Source of the DNA: Gammaproteobacteria bacterium
GTDB taxonomy: Bacteria; Pseudomonadota; Gammaproteobacteria; GCA-001735895
Assembly: GCA_029862005.1 (NCBI GenBank)
Contig: JAOTYD010000007.1
Location: 62,001 to 126,000 of the forward strand
Direction: 5' to 3'
DNA length: 64,000 bases
Under the pieces are notes generated by a model that saw only the letters and a list, made by a program, of their open reading frames with translations, searched no databases and was not told where the DNA came from. Below are positions 27,618-37,423 of this stretch, in pieces. The translations under genes and the position numbers were made by a program. Every line of letters starts with the position of its first letter. The stretch's first letter is position 1.

Positions 27618-28051
27618 ACCCGGCACTGCACCGGATACTGCTGGGTTGCCTGCTGCTTTGCAATCTTGTGGCCTGCTCGTCTTCGGACGACGAACAGGTT
27701 GCGAAGGACCAGAAATACTATTTCCTTGAATCCCTTAAGCAGGTTGAGGCGGGCGGCAGGCAGTTGCAGTCCTCTGCGCTGCAGCAGGCCGAACTCGAGC
27801 AGGCACTGGCGATGCTTGACCAGGGTTTGAAACTGGCGTTCCAGGTCGAACGCAAGTTTCTCGATGATCTGGACCTGCGCCTCGGGAAAAACTTTGAACG
27901 TTATTTCATCAAGGGTGTTGAAAATTACCGGGTCGGGATCGAAGCCGGCGACGAAGTACAGCAACGCCGGGGCCTGCAGTTACTGGCGCGGTGGGGCGAA
28001 TTCTGGAATAGCGAGCGCCAGGCAATCGAGGCAAGGTTGAATCCCGGCTAG
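27614..28051 (+). CDS. Hypothetical lipoprotein
   Basis: A 145-residue protein with a signal peptide ending in the lipobox LVAC, so the acylated cysteine is near residue 21. The mature part is helical and charged, with long segments such as [20 protein letters not shown] recognise no family. Translation is coupled to argG by a four-base overlap, and one base separates it from the ferredoxin-like gene. Confidence 0.7.
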   Translation: MNPALHRILLGCLLLCNLVACSSSDDEQVAKDQKYYFLESLKQVEAGGRQLQSSALQQAELEQALAMLDQGLKLAFQVERKFLDDLDLRLGKNFERYFIKGVENYRVGIEAGDEVQQRRGLQLLARWGEFWNSERQAIEARLNPG

Positions 28052-28052
28052 C

Positions 28053-28349
28053 ATGACGAAACCGGTACGACTGATTGTTTGCGTCAACCGGCGTCTTGGC
28101 ACTGGCCAGCGTTCTTGCGTGGGGAGTGGCAGCCTTGGCCTGATCCAGAGCATCGAGGCCATGATCGCTGACGAGGGTCTCGAGGTTCCGATTGTCCGGC
28201 GCGAATGCCTGGGCCGCTGTGAGCAGGGTCCGACCATGCGAATTGCCCCGGCAGGACCTTTTTTTACCGAGATTGACGAACCGAAGCTGCCACTTATCAT
28301 TGCACAACTGAAAGCCTTCATCGAGGTTCAAGATGGATCAGGTTCGTAG
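28053..28349 (+). CDS. (2Fe-2S) ferredoxin-like protein, thioredoxin fold
   Basis: A 98-residue protein with four cysteines in the order C10, C22, C53 and C57 (CVNRRLGTGQRSC and CLGRCEQGP). The spacing C-x11-C and C-x3-C is that of the thioredoxin-fold [2Fe-2S] ferredoxins related to NuoE and DUF1636. Its role is probably electron carriage, but the partner is unknown. One base separates it from the upstream lipoprotein gene, and its 3' end overlaps the acylphosphatase by 17 bases. Confidence 0.85.
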   Translation: MTKPVRLIVCVNRRLGTGQRSCVGSGSLGLIQSIEAMIADEGLEVPIVRRECLGRCEQGPTMRIAPAGPFFTEIDEPKLPLIIAQLKAFIEVQDGSGS

Positions 28350-28611
28350 CGTAACCGGCTTTGTGTCAGGTCGGGTGCAGGGCGTGGGTTTCCGTTACTT
28401 CGTGATGCGCCATGCACAGGCTGAAAACCTTGGCGGCTTCGTGCGCAACCTGGACGATGGTCGGGTCCAGTTTCTGCTGCAGGGCGAAGCCGGTGCGGTG
28501 GCTAAGGTAATCGAGAAGATACGGATCGGCCCAGCCCATGCGCGGGTAAGTGACCTGGTGGTCGAACACACGGATAAGACGCCGCTGACAAACGGTTTCG
28601 TTATTCGATAA
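28333..28611 (+). CDS. Acylphosphatase
   Basis: A 92-residue cytoplasmic enzyme that hydrolyses acyl phosphates such as carbamoyl and 1,3-bisphosphoglycerate phosphates. The signature GRVQGVGFRYFV (phosphate loop with the catalytic arginine) begins near residue 13, and the catalytic asparagine is in GGFVRNLDDGRV. It is the last gene of the argG operon, overlapping the ferredoxin-like gene by 17 bases. Confidence 0.93.
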   Translation: MDQVRSVTGFVSGRVQGVGFRYFVMRHAQAENLGGFVRNLDDGRVQFLLQGEAGAVAKVIEKIRIGPAHARVSDLVVEHTDKTPLTNGFVIR

Positions 28612-28657
28612 TTACCCGAAACCCGGCTGCCCTGTGCCCGGCACCAGATGGCCGGTT

Positions 28658-28852
28658 CTACTCATGTTGAAGACGGGCCTGCACGCTGGCGGACCCCTGT
28701 TCATCGACCTCGACAATAAAATCGATAGGACGGCAACAGACCTCGCAATCCTCGATATATTCCTGGTTTTCGATCGAACCATCGACGAGCAGGGTAATTT
28801 CCTCCCAGCAGTAGGGACACTGCGATGCCACCTCAATGATCTGGTTGATCAT
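28658..28852 (-). CDS. CPXCG-motif cysteine-rich protein
   Basis: A 64-residue protein with CPYC near residue 12 and the conserved EDCEVCCRPI in the second half. It matches the short Cys_rich_CPXG family of unknown function, probably a zinc-binding module. In this copy the usual glycine after the CPxC pair is tryptophan. The start overlaps the sugar dehydrogenase stop by four bases, so it is translated from that message. Confidence 0.85.
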   Translation of the reverse strand: MINQIIEVASQCPYCWEEITLLVDGSIENQEYIEDCEVCCRPIDFIVEVDEQGSASVQARLQHE

Positions 28853-29988
28853 TCCTCGGGAAGAATACGCATGATGCGGCCACTATCGGTGGAGAAGTAA
28901 ATCCAGCCTTCGGGACTGATAGCGAGGGCGCGGATGCGTTCGCCGAGATCTTCGAGTATCCGCTCCTCTTCGATGGCCTGACCTGATTCGGAGAGTTTTA
29001 TCCGGTTCAAGTGCCGTAGCTTGAGCGCGCCCGTAAACAGGTCCCCGCGCCACTCCGGAAACGCATCCCCACGGTAAACAACCAGGCTGCCAGGCGCGAT
29101 CGAAGGAATGTATACCTTTCGCGGCTGCTCCATGCCGGGCTTACTGGTGCCTTCGCCTACCGCAACCGGCCCCCAGTATTCCTTGCCGTGGCTGATAACA
29201 GGCCAACCATAATTACGAGCTTTTTCCACCAGATTGATTTCATCACCACCACGGGGTCCGTGCTCGATCTCCCATAAGCTCGAGGTCTGCGTATCAAAAA
29301 CCAGTCCCTGGGGATTGCGATGACCGAAACTCCAGACTTCCGCACGCGTGCCCGGATTGGCAAAGAAGGGATTGTCGGCTGGAACACTGCCGTCGAGGTT
29401 CAGTCGCATGATCCCGCCAATATGATTGCTCAGGTCCTGGGCGAGGGGGCGCTTACCGCGGTCGCCAACGCCAAAGAATACGTGCCCGCTGTCGTCAAAC
29501 GTGATGCGACTGCCGAAGTGCCTTCTGCTGTCAGTTGCAGAATCGGTGACCAGCAAATCCTGCCAGTCAACCAGGCGGTTTTGATCAAGACGTGCGCGTG
29601 CCAGCGTGGTCGCCGCTTCGCCTTTCGAAGGCTTACTGTAGGTAAAATATATCCAGCCATCGTCGACGTAATTGGGCCCGACCGCAACATCAAGCAGGCC
29701 TCCCTGGCCTTCGGCGACGACCTCGGGGGCACCCCCGATTTCGACGACGCCGAGTTTTTTGATATCAAGCAGGCGTACGCGGCCGGCGCGTTCGGTCACC
29801 AGGATCTGCTGTGGGGACAGGAAAGCCATTCCCCAGGGAACGCCCAGGCCATCAACCAGCTCTTCGACAAGAATTCCGGGATAGCCTTGCTCAATCTCGC
29901 GAGGCTGCTGCGCTGCCAGCGGTGCTGTCGCGATACAGGCGAGTACCAGCAACAGGCCGCGGTTAAATGATCGGGTAAATGTAAACAT
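28849..29988 (-). CDS. PQQ-dependent sugar (aldose) dehydrogenase
   Basis: A 379-residue protein of the soluble glucose/aldose dehydrogenase type (YliI/Asd-like), a periplasmic six-bladed propeller that binds PQQ and calcium. A signal peptide (RGLLLVLACIATAPLAAQ) is followed by the family segments WGMAFL, ITFDDSGHVFFGVGDRG, FGHRNPQGL and EHGPRGGDEIN. The start at 29988 is chosen for the signal peptide; the frame extends upstream without similarity. No PQQ biosynthesis gene is in the window, so PQQ may be made elsewhere or imported. Confidence 0.9.
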   Translation of the reverse strand: MFTFTRSFNRGLLLVLACIATAPLAAQQPREIEQGYPGILVEELVDGLGVPWGMAFLSPQQILVTERAGRVRLLDIKKLGVVEIGGAPEVVAEGQGGLLDVAVGPNYVDDGWIYFTYSKPSKGEAATTLARARLDQNRLVDWQDLLVTDSATDSRRHFGSRITFDDSGHVFFGVGDRGKRPLAQDLSNHIGGIMRLNLDGSVPADNPFFANPGTRAEVWSFGHRNPQGLVFDTQTSSLWEIEHGPRGGDEINLVEKARNYGWPVISHGKEYWGPVAVGEGTSKPGMEQPRKVYIPSIAPGSLVVYRGDAFPEWRGDLFTGALKLRHLNRIKLSESGQAIEEERILEDLGERIRALAISPEGWIYFSTDSGRIMRILPEE

Positions 29989-30073
29989 GACTTTACAGTA
30001 CAAAAGCTGCACGCATAATACCAGAGCGACGTGAAAGCCTGAACTCCTCGCAATATGATGATGCCGATTGCCG

Positions 30074-32293
30074 ATGCAAATAAATGAGTCACCTGTAACC
30101 TCCGACCTGGTGCTGATCGGGGGAGGGCACAGCCATTTGTTCGTGCTCAAGCACCTGGCGATGAATCCACAGCCCGGGTTACGCATTACCCTGGTGACGC
30201 GTGATCTGCACACGCCTTACTCGGGCATGTTGCCGGGATTTATCGCCGGACACTACCAGTTCGACGAGGTGCACATCGATCTGTTACCGCTGGCAAGATT
30301 CGCCGGCGCGCGCGTTATTCATGCCGAGGTAACCGCTATCGATGCCGACTGCAAGCAAGTGGCGATTGCGGGACGTCCGCCCCTCGAATATGACATATTG
30401 TCGATCAACACCGGCTCCACGCCCACCAGCCCCCTCGGTGAAGATCTGGAGGACGACCAGTTTGCCGTGAAGCCGGTCGATCGATTTCTTGAATCCTGGC
30501 ATCGACTCGAGCAACGACTGCTGGCAAGTGACAGGGATCTGCAGCTGGCTGTGATCGGCGGCGGCGCGGGTGGCGTCGAGTTAGCCCTGTCATTACAGTA
30601 TCGTGCAGCGCAGGTGACGCAGTCCCGGGCAGGGCTTCAGCTGTCCATCGTTACCGATCGCGACCGGTTACTGCCAGGTCACAATCCGCGGGTGCGGGAA
30701 CTGTTTACGGCAATTCTGCAGGCACGTTCGATCCAGGTGTACTACCAGCATTCGGTAACGCATTTTCACGAACGCTGCCTGCAAGGAAACTTCAGTACCC
30801 CGATCGTTGCCGATGTGGCGATCTGGGCGACGCACGCAAGCCCCGCTACCTGGTTGAGCGATTCTGGCCTGGAATGCGACGAGCGCGGTTTTATCGCGGT
30901 CAATCCCTGTCTGCAGAGCCTCTCGCATGAAGATGTCTTCGCTGCTGGCGACGTGGCCTCGGTCGCCGACTACCCAAGGCCGAAATCTGGCGTGTTTGCC
31001 GTTCGCCAGAGCGTCCCGCTGGCGCACAACCTGGTTCTCAGACACCAGCGACGGCCCCTCAAACCATTCAGACCACAAGCCCAGTACCTGTCCCTAATTT
31101 CAACTGGGGATCGTTTCGCGGTGGCCAGTCGCGGTTCCTGGGCATTTAGCGGCAAGTGGTGCTGGTGGCTCAAGGACCGTATCGATCGTCAGTTTATCCG
31201 ACGCTTTAGCGAGCTACCCGATATGCCTGGGAGCGACGAAGCCAGCGCGGAAATCGCGCCGATGCGCTGCGGTGGCTGCGGCTCCAAGGTCGGCAGTGAG
31301 ATTCTGCAGCAGGTGCTTGATAAGATAAGCCGTAAATATGAAACCGGGTTCGCTGACGGCCTCCAACATCCCGATGACGCCGCACTGATAAAAGTTCCAC
31401 AGGGACAGGAACTGGTTCAGTCAATCGATCATTTTCGCAGCTTCATAGATGATCCCTATCTGTTCGGTAGAATAGCAGCCAACCACGCCCTCGGGGATCT
31501 GCACGCCATGGGTGTGAATGCAGACAGCGCCCTGGTGATTGCAAATGTTGTCTACGGCAGCGAGGCCAAGCAATCCCAGGACCTGTACCAGTTGATGTCG
31601 GGTGTCGCAGAAACCCTGCAGCAAAACAACACGCGCCTGGCTGGTGGCCATAGTGGCGAGGCCAGCCAGATGAGCTGCGGTCTCAGCGTTAACGGTTTTG
31701 CGAGGCCCGAGGACTTGCTCCTGAAATCGGGTATGCGGCCCGGCGATCAACTGATTTTAACCAAGCCGCTCGGGAGTGGCATATTGTTCGCAGCAGATAT
31801 GCGCGGCAAAGCCCGGGGTAGCTGGGTCGATGTCGCCATCGAGCAGTTACTGGTTTCCAGCCGGGATGCAGCCAGTTGCCTGCGACAGTTTCGGGCAAGC
31901 GCCTGTACCGATGTTACCGGTTTCGGCTTTGCCGGACACCTGTTCGAACTGGCGCGCAACTCGACTTGTGCAGTCGAGATATACATCGATCGGATACCGC
32001 TGCTTCCCGGTGCAGCGAATCTCGCGCGTCATGGTATCGCCAGTTCACTGCAGCCACAGAACATCCGGATTCGACACAGTATCCGGGACAGCGCCAATCT
32101 CGCCGCACACGCCAGTTATCCGGTGCTATATGACCCGCAAACTGCGGGGGGGCTGCTCGCAAGTGTTGCCGGAGCGCAGGCAGATGAATGCTTAATGCAG
32201 CTTAAAAACCAGGGTTATAACCATGCTGAGGTTGTTGGACGTGTGATCGAAAGAACCGAATCGAACTCTATTCTCAACCTGGTCAATTCCTGA
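30074..32293 (+). CDS. selD: Fused FAD-dependent oxidoreductase / selenide, water dikinase (SelD)
   Basis: A 739-residue bifunctional protein. Residues of about 1-370 are a two-dinucleotide-fold flavoprotein of the NDH-2/sulfide-quinone reductase type: LVLIGGGHSHLFVLK at the start, VIGGGAGGVELALSL in the middle and the AAGDVAS segment later. Residues of about 395-739 are SelD, with Cys402 and Lys405 in CGGCGSKV (corresponding to E. coli C17 and K20), NHALGDLHAMG and LAGGHSGE. SelD makes selenophosphate for Sec-tRNA or 2-selenouridine. The oxidoreductase half may deliver reduced selenium. The ATG at 30074 is preferred over an upstream TTG. It overlaps the convergent metF-like gene by 11 bases. 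Confidence 0.93.
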   Translation: MQINESPVTSDLVLIGGGHSHLFVLKHLAMNPQPGLRITLVTRDLHTPYSGMLPGFIAGHYQFDEVHIDLLPLARFAGARVIHAEVTAIDADCKQVAIAGRPPLEYDILSINTGSTPTSPLGEDLEDDQFAVKPVDRFLESWHRLEQRLLASDRDLQLAVIGGGAGGVELALSLQYRAAQVTQSRAGLQLSIVTDRDRLLPGHNPRVRELFTAILQARSIQVYYQHSVTHFHERCLQGNFSTPIVADVAIWATHASPATWLSDSGLECDERGFIAVNPCLQSLSHEDVFAAGDVASVADYPRPKSGVFAVRQSVPLAHNLVLRHQRRPLKPFRPQAQYLSLISTGDRFAVASRGSWAFSGKWCWWLKDRIDRQFIRRFSELPDMPGSDEASAEIAPMRCGGCGSKVGSEILQQVLDKISRKYETGFADGLQHPDDAALIKVPQGQELVQSIDHFRSFIDDPYLFGRIAANHALGDLHAMGVNADSALVIANVVYGSEAKQSQDLYQLMSGVAETLQQNNTRLAGGHSGEASQMSCGLSVNGFARPEDLLLKSGMRPGDQLILTKPLGSGILFAADMRGKARGSWVDVAIEQLLVSSRDAASCLRQFRASACTDVTGFGFAGHLFELARNSTCAVEIYIDRIPLLPGAANLARHGIASSLQPQNIRIRHSIRDSANLAAHASYPVLYDPQTAGGLLASVAGAQADECLMQLKNQGYNHAEVVGRVIERTESNSILNLVNS

Positions 32294-33203
32294 GTTCTAG
32301 CAATCCCGACTCCAGGATAACCTGCGCGCAGGAAGCCTCGCCATGTGGCGCCATCAAGTGGGCGCCCGCGCAGCCCTCGATTTCAGAGAAACCCTGCAGC
32401 AGCTCGGCACAGATAGCGCGTCCCTCGGTTTTTTGATCATCGGCACCCTCGAGACGCTCGATGATTGCATCCGGAACATGCACGCCGAACAGGTTGTCGT
32501 TCATCCAGCGCGCCGACCTGGCCGATGCCAATGGACCGATGCCGATCAGGAAATGCGCCTGCTCGGTAAATCCGCCATCCACCAGGGCCCGGCAATAACG
32601 CTTGACCTTGTCGAGTTCAAAACAATACTGGGTCTGAAAAAACTGGGTACCGTTATCGATCTTGGCCTGCAGCCTTGCAGCGGGCCAGTTTTCGCCCGGC
32701 TCTGCCGGCATCTCCGCGGCCCCGAGAAAAATAGCAGGTGCGGGATCGATTTCACGTCCCGACGGATAGGTACCGGAATCGCGCATATCACGCATCTGGC
32801 GCATCAGTTCGCCGCTGTCAATCTCGAATACCTCGGCGGCCTCGGGCTGGTCTCCGGCCGACATCTTGTCGCCGGTCAGGCATAAGAAGTTGTGTATTCC
32901 AAGGGCTGCAGCGCCCAGAACATCACCCTGCAAAGCGAGACGGTTGCGATCGCGTGTGGTTTGTTGAAGTACCGGTTCGATACCTTCGCGCGCCATAATC
33001 GCTGCCGCCGCCAACGCGGACATATGTACCCGGGCACTGGCGCCATCCGTCACGTTTACCGCGTCTGCCAGATCTTTGAGACATTTCACGCGATCGAGAA
33101 CTAACTGCGCTGAGGCAGAATCCGGAGGTGAGGTTTCTGCGGTCATCGCGAACTGGCCGTCGGCCAATACCTGGGCCAGTTTACTCGGGACTGTTTCTGT
33201 CAT
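32283..33203 (-). CDS. Methylenetetrahydrofolate reductase (MetF-like)
   Basis: A 306-residue TIM-barrel flavoprotein of the MTHFR family. The N-terminal AETSPP corresponds to the segment holding the catalytic glutamate, NVTDGASARVHMS to the folate-side loop, and FLCLTGD to the FAD-binding region. It is diverged from E. coli MetF and resembles the short MTHFRs used in methyl-group oxidation or linked to partner proteins. Direction and partner are inferred, not shown. It lies 26 bases downstream of the class II DAHP synthase. Confidence 0.85.
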   Translation of the reverse strand: MTETVPSKLAQVLADGQFAMTAETSPPDSASAQLVLDRVKCLKDLADAVNVTDGASARVHMSALAAAAIMAREGIEPVLQQTTRDRNRLALQGDVLGAAALGIHNFLCLTGDKMSAGDQPEAAEVFEIDSGELMRQMRDMRDSGTYPSGREIDPAPAIFLGAAEMPAEPGENWPAARLQAKIDNGTQFFQTQYCFELDKVKRYCRALVDGGFTEQAHFLIGIGPLASARSARWMNDNLFGVHVPDAIIERLEGADDQKTEGRAICAELLQGFSEIEGCAGAHLMAPHGEASCAQVILESGLLELRN

Positions 33204-33229
33204 AACGCTTATTCCGGGGAGATGATGGG

Positions 33230-34615
33230 TTAACGGGTTATATTTTCGGGTTTGGCGTGCTTGAGTGCGTCCGCGATCAGGTAGGCCAGTTCCAGTACCT
33301 GGTCAGCGTTTAACCTCGGATCGCAACTGGTCAGATAACGGGTCGCCAGGTCGGAGTCGGAGATCTGGTAGGCACCACCTGTGCACTCGGTAACATGTTC
33401 ACCAGTCATTTCAAGATGAATACCGCCCGGGTAACTGCCCTCGGCCTGATGCACCTCGAAAAACTGATTGAGTTCGCGCAGAATATCGTCGAATTGCCGC
33501 GTTTTGAATCCGGAGGCTGATTTTACCGTATTGCCATGCATTGGATCCGAAGACCAGACCACCTCGAGCCCTTCTTTTTGTACAGCGCGAATCAGGCCCG
33601 GAAGCAACTCGGGTAACCTGTCTGCACCCATGCGCGTTATCAGGGTCAATCGACCGGGTTCGTTGTCCGGGTTAAGCGCATCGATAAGACGTAGCAGGTC
33701 GTCGGATTTCGTTGCTGGACCGATCTTGACACCGACCGGATTCTCGATCTGCCTAAAGAATGCGACATGCGCATGATCGAGTTGGCGCGTGCGCTCGCCG
33801 ATCCAGACAAAATGTGCCGAGCAGTTATAACATCTGCCGGTGAACGAATCGATGCGCGACAAAGCCTCTTCGTAGTTCAGCAGCAGTGCCTCGTGTGACG
33901 TGTATAACTGGGTTTCACGAATCAGAGGAGAAGTTTGCGAGGTTATCCCGCACACCTCCATGAAACCGAGCGCGTCCTCGATACGCTCCGACATCTTTTG
34001 ATAGCGATCCTTGCTGGGGCTGGCTTCGACAAAACTCAGGTTCCAGCGATGTACCTGGTGCAGATCGGCAAATCCGCCCTGGGCAAAAGCACGCAGCAGG
34101 TTTAGCGTCGATGCGCTCTGGTTATAGGCGCGCAGCATACGTTCAGGATCCGGAATCCGGGCTTTGGGGTCAGCATCGGGTGCATTGATAATATCGCCTC
34201 GAAAACTGGGTAAGGAGTGACCGTCGATCTCCTCAAAATCGGCCGAACGTGGCTTGGCGAACTGGCCTGCCATCCGTGCGATTTTGGTGACCGGCCGTCG
34301 ACCGCCAAAAGTCAGGACCACGGCCATCTGCAATAACACCTTGAAGGTATCCCGTATTTTATTGGCGCTAAATTCGGTGAAGGATTCAGCACAGTCTCCC
34401 GCCTGAAGAACAAATCCTTTGCCCGCGGCAACGCTGGCGAGGCTTTGTTTGAGGTCGCGAATTTCCTGCGCAAATACCAGCGGTGGCAGCGCGCGCAACT
34501 GGTTTTCCACGTCCTCTAAACGGGCCTGATTTGGATAGTCGGGTTGCTGCGAAATCGGAAAATCCCGCCAGCTTGCAGGCGCGGTATGACCCTTCATTTT
34601 GTCATTTTTCGGCAT
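33230..34615 (-). CDS. Class II 3-deoxy-7-phosphoheptulonate (DAHP) synthase
   Basis: A 461-residue plant/Mycobacterium-type DAHP synthase, the first step of the shikimate pathway (PEP plus erythrose 4-phosphate). Class II features are the [12 protein letters not shown] segment with the metal cysteine, [23 protein letters not shown] and the SDPMHGNT segment near the C-terminus. Three alternative ATGs sit near the start; 34615 is used. This type is common in pseudomonads and other gammaproteobacteria beside class I isoenzymes, so it may be the only one or an extra copy. It precedes the MetF-like gene. Confidence 0.95.
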   Translation of the reverse strand: MPKNDKMKGHTAPASWRDFPISQQPDYPNQARLEDVENQLRALPPLVFAQEIRDLKQSLASVAAGKGFVLQAGDCAESFTEFSANKIRDTFKVLLQMAVVLTFGGRRPVTKIARMAGQFAKPRSADFEEIDGHSLPSFRGDIINAPDADPKARIPDPERMLRAYNQSASTLNLLRAFAQGGFADLHQVHRWNLSFVEASPSKDRYQKMSERIEDALGFMEVCGITSQTSPLIRETQLYTSHEALLLNYEEALSRIDSFTGRCYNCSAHFVWIGERTRQLDHAHVAFFRQIENPVGVKIGPATKSDDLLRLIDALNPDNEPGRLTLITRMGADRLPELLPGLIRAVQKEGLEVVWSSDPMHGNTVKSASGFKTRQFDDILRELNQFFEVHQAEGSYPGGIHLEMTGEHVTECTGGAYQISDSDLATRYLTSCDPRLNADQVLELAYLIADALKHAKPENITR

Positions 34616-34818
34616 CTAAATTAGTGGCCTGGCAAAAACACCTGAAAATGCCTGAATTTAGTGAAAAAGGCTAGTAAAAACAGTGGATTTCGTGGCTCCT
34701 GGCGTTTCCTGGTCACATGCATACCCTGAAAAATGGTGTTAGTATTGGCCGAAGTGTTCGGAATAAAAAAATATGACCTGACGCATATAAATCCAGATAA
34801 ATTCGGAGAGAGTTCGTA

Positions 34819-35997
34819 ATGAAAAAATTAATAATTGCATCAACCCTGCTGGCTTTGTCAGCATCAGTTGTTGCTGAGGATGTCAAGGTCGGGGTAATTC
34901 TCGGCTTTACCGGGCCGATTGAATCGCTTACGCCCGGAATGGCTGCGGGTGCGGAACTCGCACTTTCAGAAGCCTCCAAATCGGGTAGTTTTCTCGGTGG
35001 TAAAACGATTGTCAGTGTACGTGGTGATTCGACCTGTATCGATGCCGCTGCCGCATCGTCTGTCGCCGAGCGTTTAATAACTGCTGATGGCGTAGCGGCG
35101 ATTATGGGTGCCGATTGTTCGGGTGTCACCACTGCGATCGCCAATAATGTCGCGGTGCCAAATGGTGTTGTGATGGTTTCACCGTCGGCAACATCGCCGG
35201 CCTTGTCGACCATCGACGACAAGGGCTATTTCCATCGTACCGCACCCTCTGATGCACGTCAGGGTCAGGTACTGGCATCCGTTTTACAAAGCCGGGGTAT
35301 CGATGAAGTGGCCGTCACCTATACCAATAATGATTATGGCAAGGGCCTCTCCGACTCCTTTACTGCGGCTTTCAAGGCGCTGGGTGGCAAGGTTTCAATC
35401 AGTGCCGCGCATGAAGATGGCAAGGCTGATTACTCGGCCGAAGTCGGTGCCCTGTCTGCCTCGGGTTCAAAGCATCTTGCGGTTTTTGGATATGTTGACC
35501 AGGGCGGCAAAGGGATTATCCAGGCTGCAGTCGATGCCGACGCGTTCGACAGTTTCGTCATGGCTGACGGCATGGTGGGTGATTCATTGATTGCCGCTAT
35601 CGGATCGGCGCTCGACGGGTCGATCGCAACCTTGCCAGGCGGCGCATCCGGCGCTGATGCCTTCATGACTTATGCCGAATCCAAAGGGATTACCGCCGAT
35701 GGTCCTTTCGTTCCGGAATCCTACGATGCTGCCGCGCTGCTGGTGCTGGCCATGCAGGCTGCGGGCTCCCCGGATCGAGCAGCATTACAGTCCAAAATGA
35801 TGATGGTTGCCAATTCACCGGGTAAGAAAATTGGTCCGGGGGAACTTGACAAGGCATTGAAGATTATTGCCGCGGGCGGTGATGTCGATTACCAGGGCGC
35901 AACCAACGTTGAGTTCAACGATGTGGGAGAGGTATTTGGATCCTACAAGGAGCTGGAAATCGGTAACGGCAAGTGGAATACCATTAAAATCCATTAA
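34819..35997 (+). CDS. Branched-chain amino acid ABC transporter, substrate-binding protein
   Basis: A 392-residue periplasmic binding protein of the LivJ/HAAT family. A signal peptide ends near Ala18-Glu20, and the type I periplasmic-binding fold begins with VKVGVILGFTGPIESLTPGMAAGAELA. A GGAGAG-like ribosome site lies before ATG 34819. The permease and ATPase genes lie on the opposite strand, converging on this gene, with a bidirectional terminator between them. The substrate is probably leucine, isoleucine or valine but may be another amino acid. Confidence 0.92.
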   Translation: MKKLIIASTLLALSASVVAEDVKVGVILGFTGPIESLTPGMAAGAELALSEASKSGSFLGGKTIVSVRGDSTCIDAAAASSVAERLITADGVAAIMGADCSGVTTAIANNVAVPNGVVMVSPSATSPALSTIDDKGYFHRTAPSDARQGQVLASVLQSRGIDEVAVTYTNNDYGKGLSDSFTAAFKALGGKVSISAAHEDGKADYSAEVGALSASGSKHLAVFGYVDQGGKGIIQAAVDADAFDSFVMADGMVGDSLIAAIGSALDGSIATLPGGASGADAFMTYAESKGITADGPFVPESYDAAALLVLAMQAAGSPDRAALQSKMMMVANSPGKKIGPGELDKALKIIAAGGDVDYQGATNVEFNDVGEVFGSYKELEIGNGKWNTIKIH

Positions 35998-36017
35998 GTT
36001 CGGCTCGATTCGATCTG

Positions 36018-36047
36018 AAGCCCGGCCCGGTTTTCGTGGCCGGGCTT
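36018..36047. terminator. Bidirectional rho-independent terminator
   Basis: A ten-base-pair stem (AAGCCCGGCC at 36018-36027 pairing with GGCCGGGCTT at 36038-36047) has a ten-base loop and is followed on the plus strand by a run of T. It lies in the 52-base gap between the convergent binding-protein and livM genes and can serve both, with A residues before the stem acting as a T-run on the other strand. Confidence 0.85.
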
Positions 36048-36049
36048 TT

Positions 36050-37423
36050 TTATGCCCCCTGTTTTCTGATGGTCTCGGGCAGAATGCCGCCGGGGCTGAA
36101 TCGCAGTACCAGTAGCAGCACCAGGCCCATGAAGAACAGCCGCATGTGCTGGGCATTTTCGATCAGGTGAACGCGAATGGCATTGCCTTCATCGAGCCAG
36201 CTGGTGCCGAACTCCATTATCCATACCCCGATTGGTTCGGCTTCTATCCAGACCAGCCAGATTAAAAATCCGCCGAGGACTGAACCCATGTTATTGCCCG
36301 AGCCGCCGACGATAACCATGACCCAGATCAGGAAGGTATAGCGCAGCGGTTGATAGGAAGTCGGTGTGAACTGTCCGTCCAGCGTGGTCAGCATCGCGCC
36401 CGCGATTCCGATGACCGCGGAACCGATTACGAAAATCTCAAGATGCCGCCGGGTGACATCCTTGCCCATGGCCCCGGCTGCAGTTTCATTATCGCGGATT
36501 GCCCGCATCATTCGTCCCCAGGGCGAATGGAGTGCCTTGACGCTGAGCAGCAGGATGATGATCAGTACACCGGCAAACAGCCCGGTGTAACAGAGCTTGA
36601 CGAAGATGCTTGATCCGTCGATGACAAACTGTTTAAGCGCCTGTTGTTGATCTGCTTCGGCTAGAACCTCGAGCGAACCGCGATGCCACCAGCTGATCAT
36701 TTCGATAAACCAGGGAGCGGTTTGCAGGTCGATCTCGTAAGGTACCGGCCGCGTTAAACCGGTTACATTTTTAACCCCGCGGGTAAGCCAGTCTTCATTT
36801 TTCAAAACGGCAAGAATAATCTCGGAAATACCAAGCGTGGCGATGGCGAGGTAATCGGCGCGCAAGCCCAGCGCTACCTTACCGATACACCAGGCAATTC
36901 CAGCCGCAACGAGACCACCAAATATCCAGGAAAAAATTATGGGTAATCCCATGCCGCCAAGAAATCCTGTCTTGGCGGGCTCGATCGATTCGATCGCGGA
37001 AACCGCGGGGTCGAGGAACAGGCGGGTCAGCGCGAGGCCGGCGACAATGACCACCGTCAAGGCCAGGCCACGACGCCGACCAGCTGCGAGTTTGCGAAAA
37101 CACAGGATCGATAACGCAATGGTCGCGGCAAAACAAAGTGCGGCGACTAACAACCGGCTCCAGCTCGCTTGCCACGCTTCGGCGATGGGAGCCTGGGAAA
37201 CCAGTACAGCGCTCATACCGCCCAGTGCCGCAAATCCCATTACGCCGACGTTGAGTAGTCCTGCATATCCCCATTGCATGTTGACGCCGAGCGCCATCAG
37301 TGCCGATATCAGGCATAGATTGAGGATTCCTAGCGACACATTCCAGGACTGCACCACACCGATGATGATCAGTAACACCGCGACCAGGGCAAAGGCGAGC
37401 TGGGTTTTTCGCGAATTACTCAT
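36050..37423 (-). CDS. livM: Branched-chain amino acid ABC transporter, permease LivM
   Basis: A 457-residue inner-membrane permease with about ten hydrophobic segments and the family segments GYAGLLNVG and RDYLAIATLGISEI-like. The start at 37423 (MSNSRKTQ) overlaps the livH stop by four bases; the frame continues upstream into livH in a shadow reading and is not used. It is slightly longer than E. coli LivM because of an extra periplasmic loop at about residues 195-235 of this product. Confidence 0.92.
   Translation of the reverse strand: MSNSRKTQLAFALVAVLLIIIGVVQSWNVSLGILNLCLISALMALGVNMQWGYAGLLNVGVMGFAALGGMSAVLVSQAPIAEAWQASWSRLLVAALCFAATIALSILCFRKLAAGRRRGLALTVVIVAGLALTRLFLDPAVSAIESIEPAKTGFLGGMGLPIIFSWIFGGLVAAGIAWCIGKVALGLRADYLAIATLGISEIILAVLKNEDWLTRGVKNVTGLTRPVPYEIDLQTAPWFIEMISWWHRGSLEVLAEADQQQALKQFVIDGSSIFVKLCYTGLFAGVLIIILLLSVKALHSPWGRMMRAIRDNETAAGAMGKDVTRRHLEIFVIGSAVIGIAGAMLTTLDGQFTPTSYQPLRYTFLIWVMVIVGGSGNNMGSVLGGFLIWLVWIEAEPIGVWIMEFGTSWLDEGNAIRVHLIENAQHMRLFFMGLVLLLVLRFSPGGILPETIRKQGA

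Noticed and set aside
30074-32293. Selenocysteine in SelD or its neighbours
   Set aside because: SelD has cysteine at the catalytic site, as does the CTP-synthase-like protein. I saw no in-frame TGA with surrounding homology.
34713-35222. Minus-strand ORF of 169 codons
   Set aside because: Antisense to the binding-protein gene, which has a signal peptide and fold motifs.
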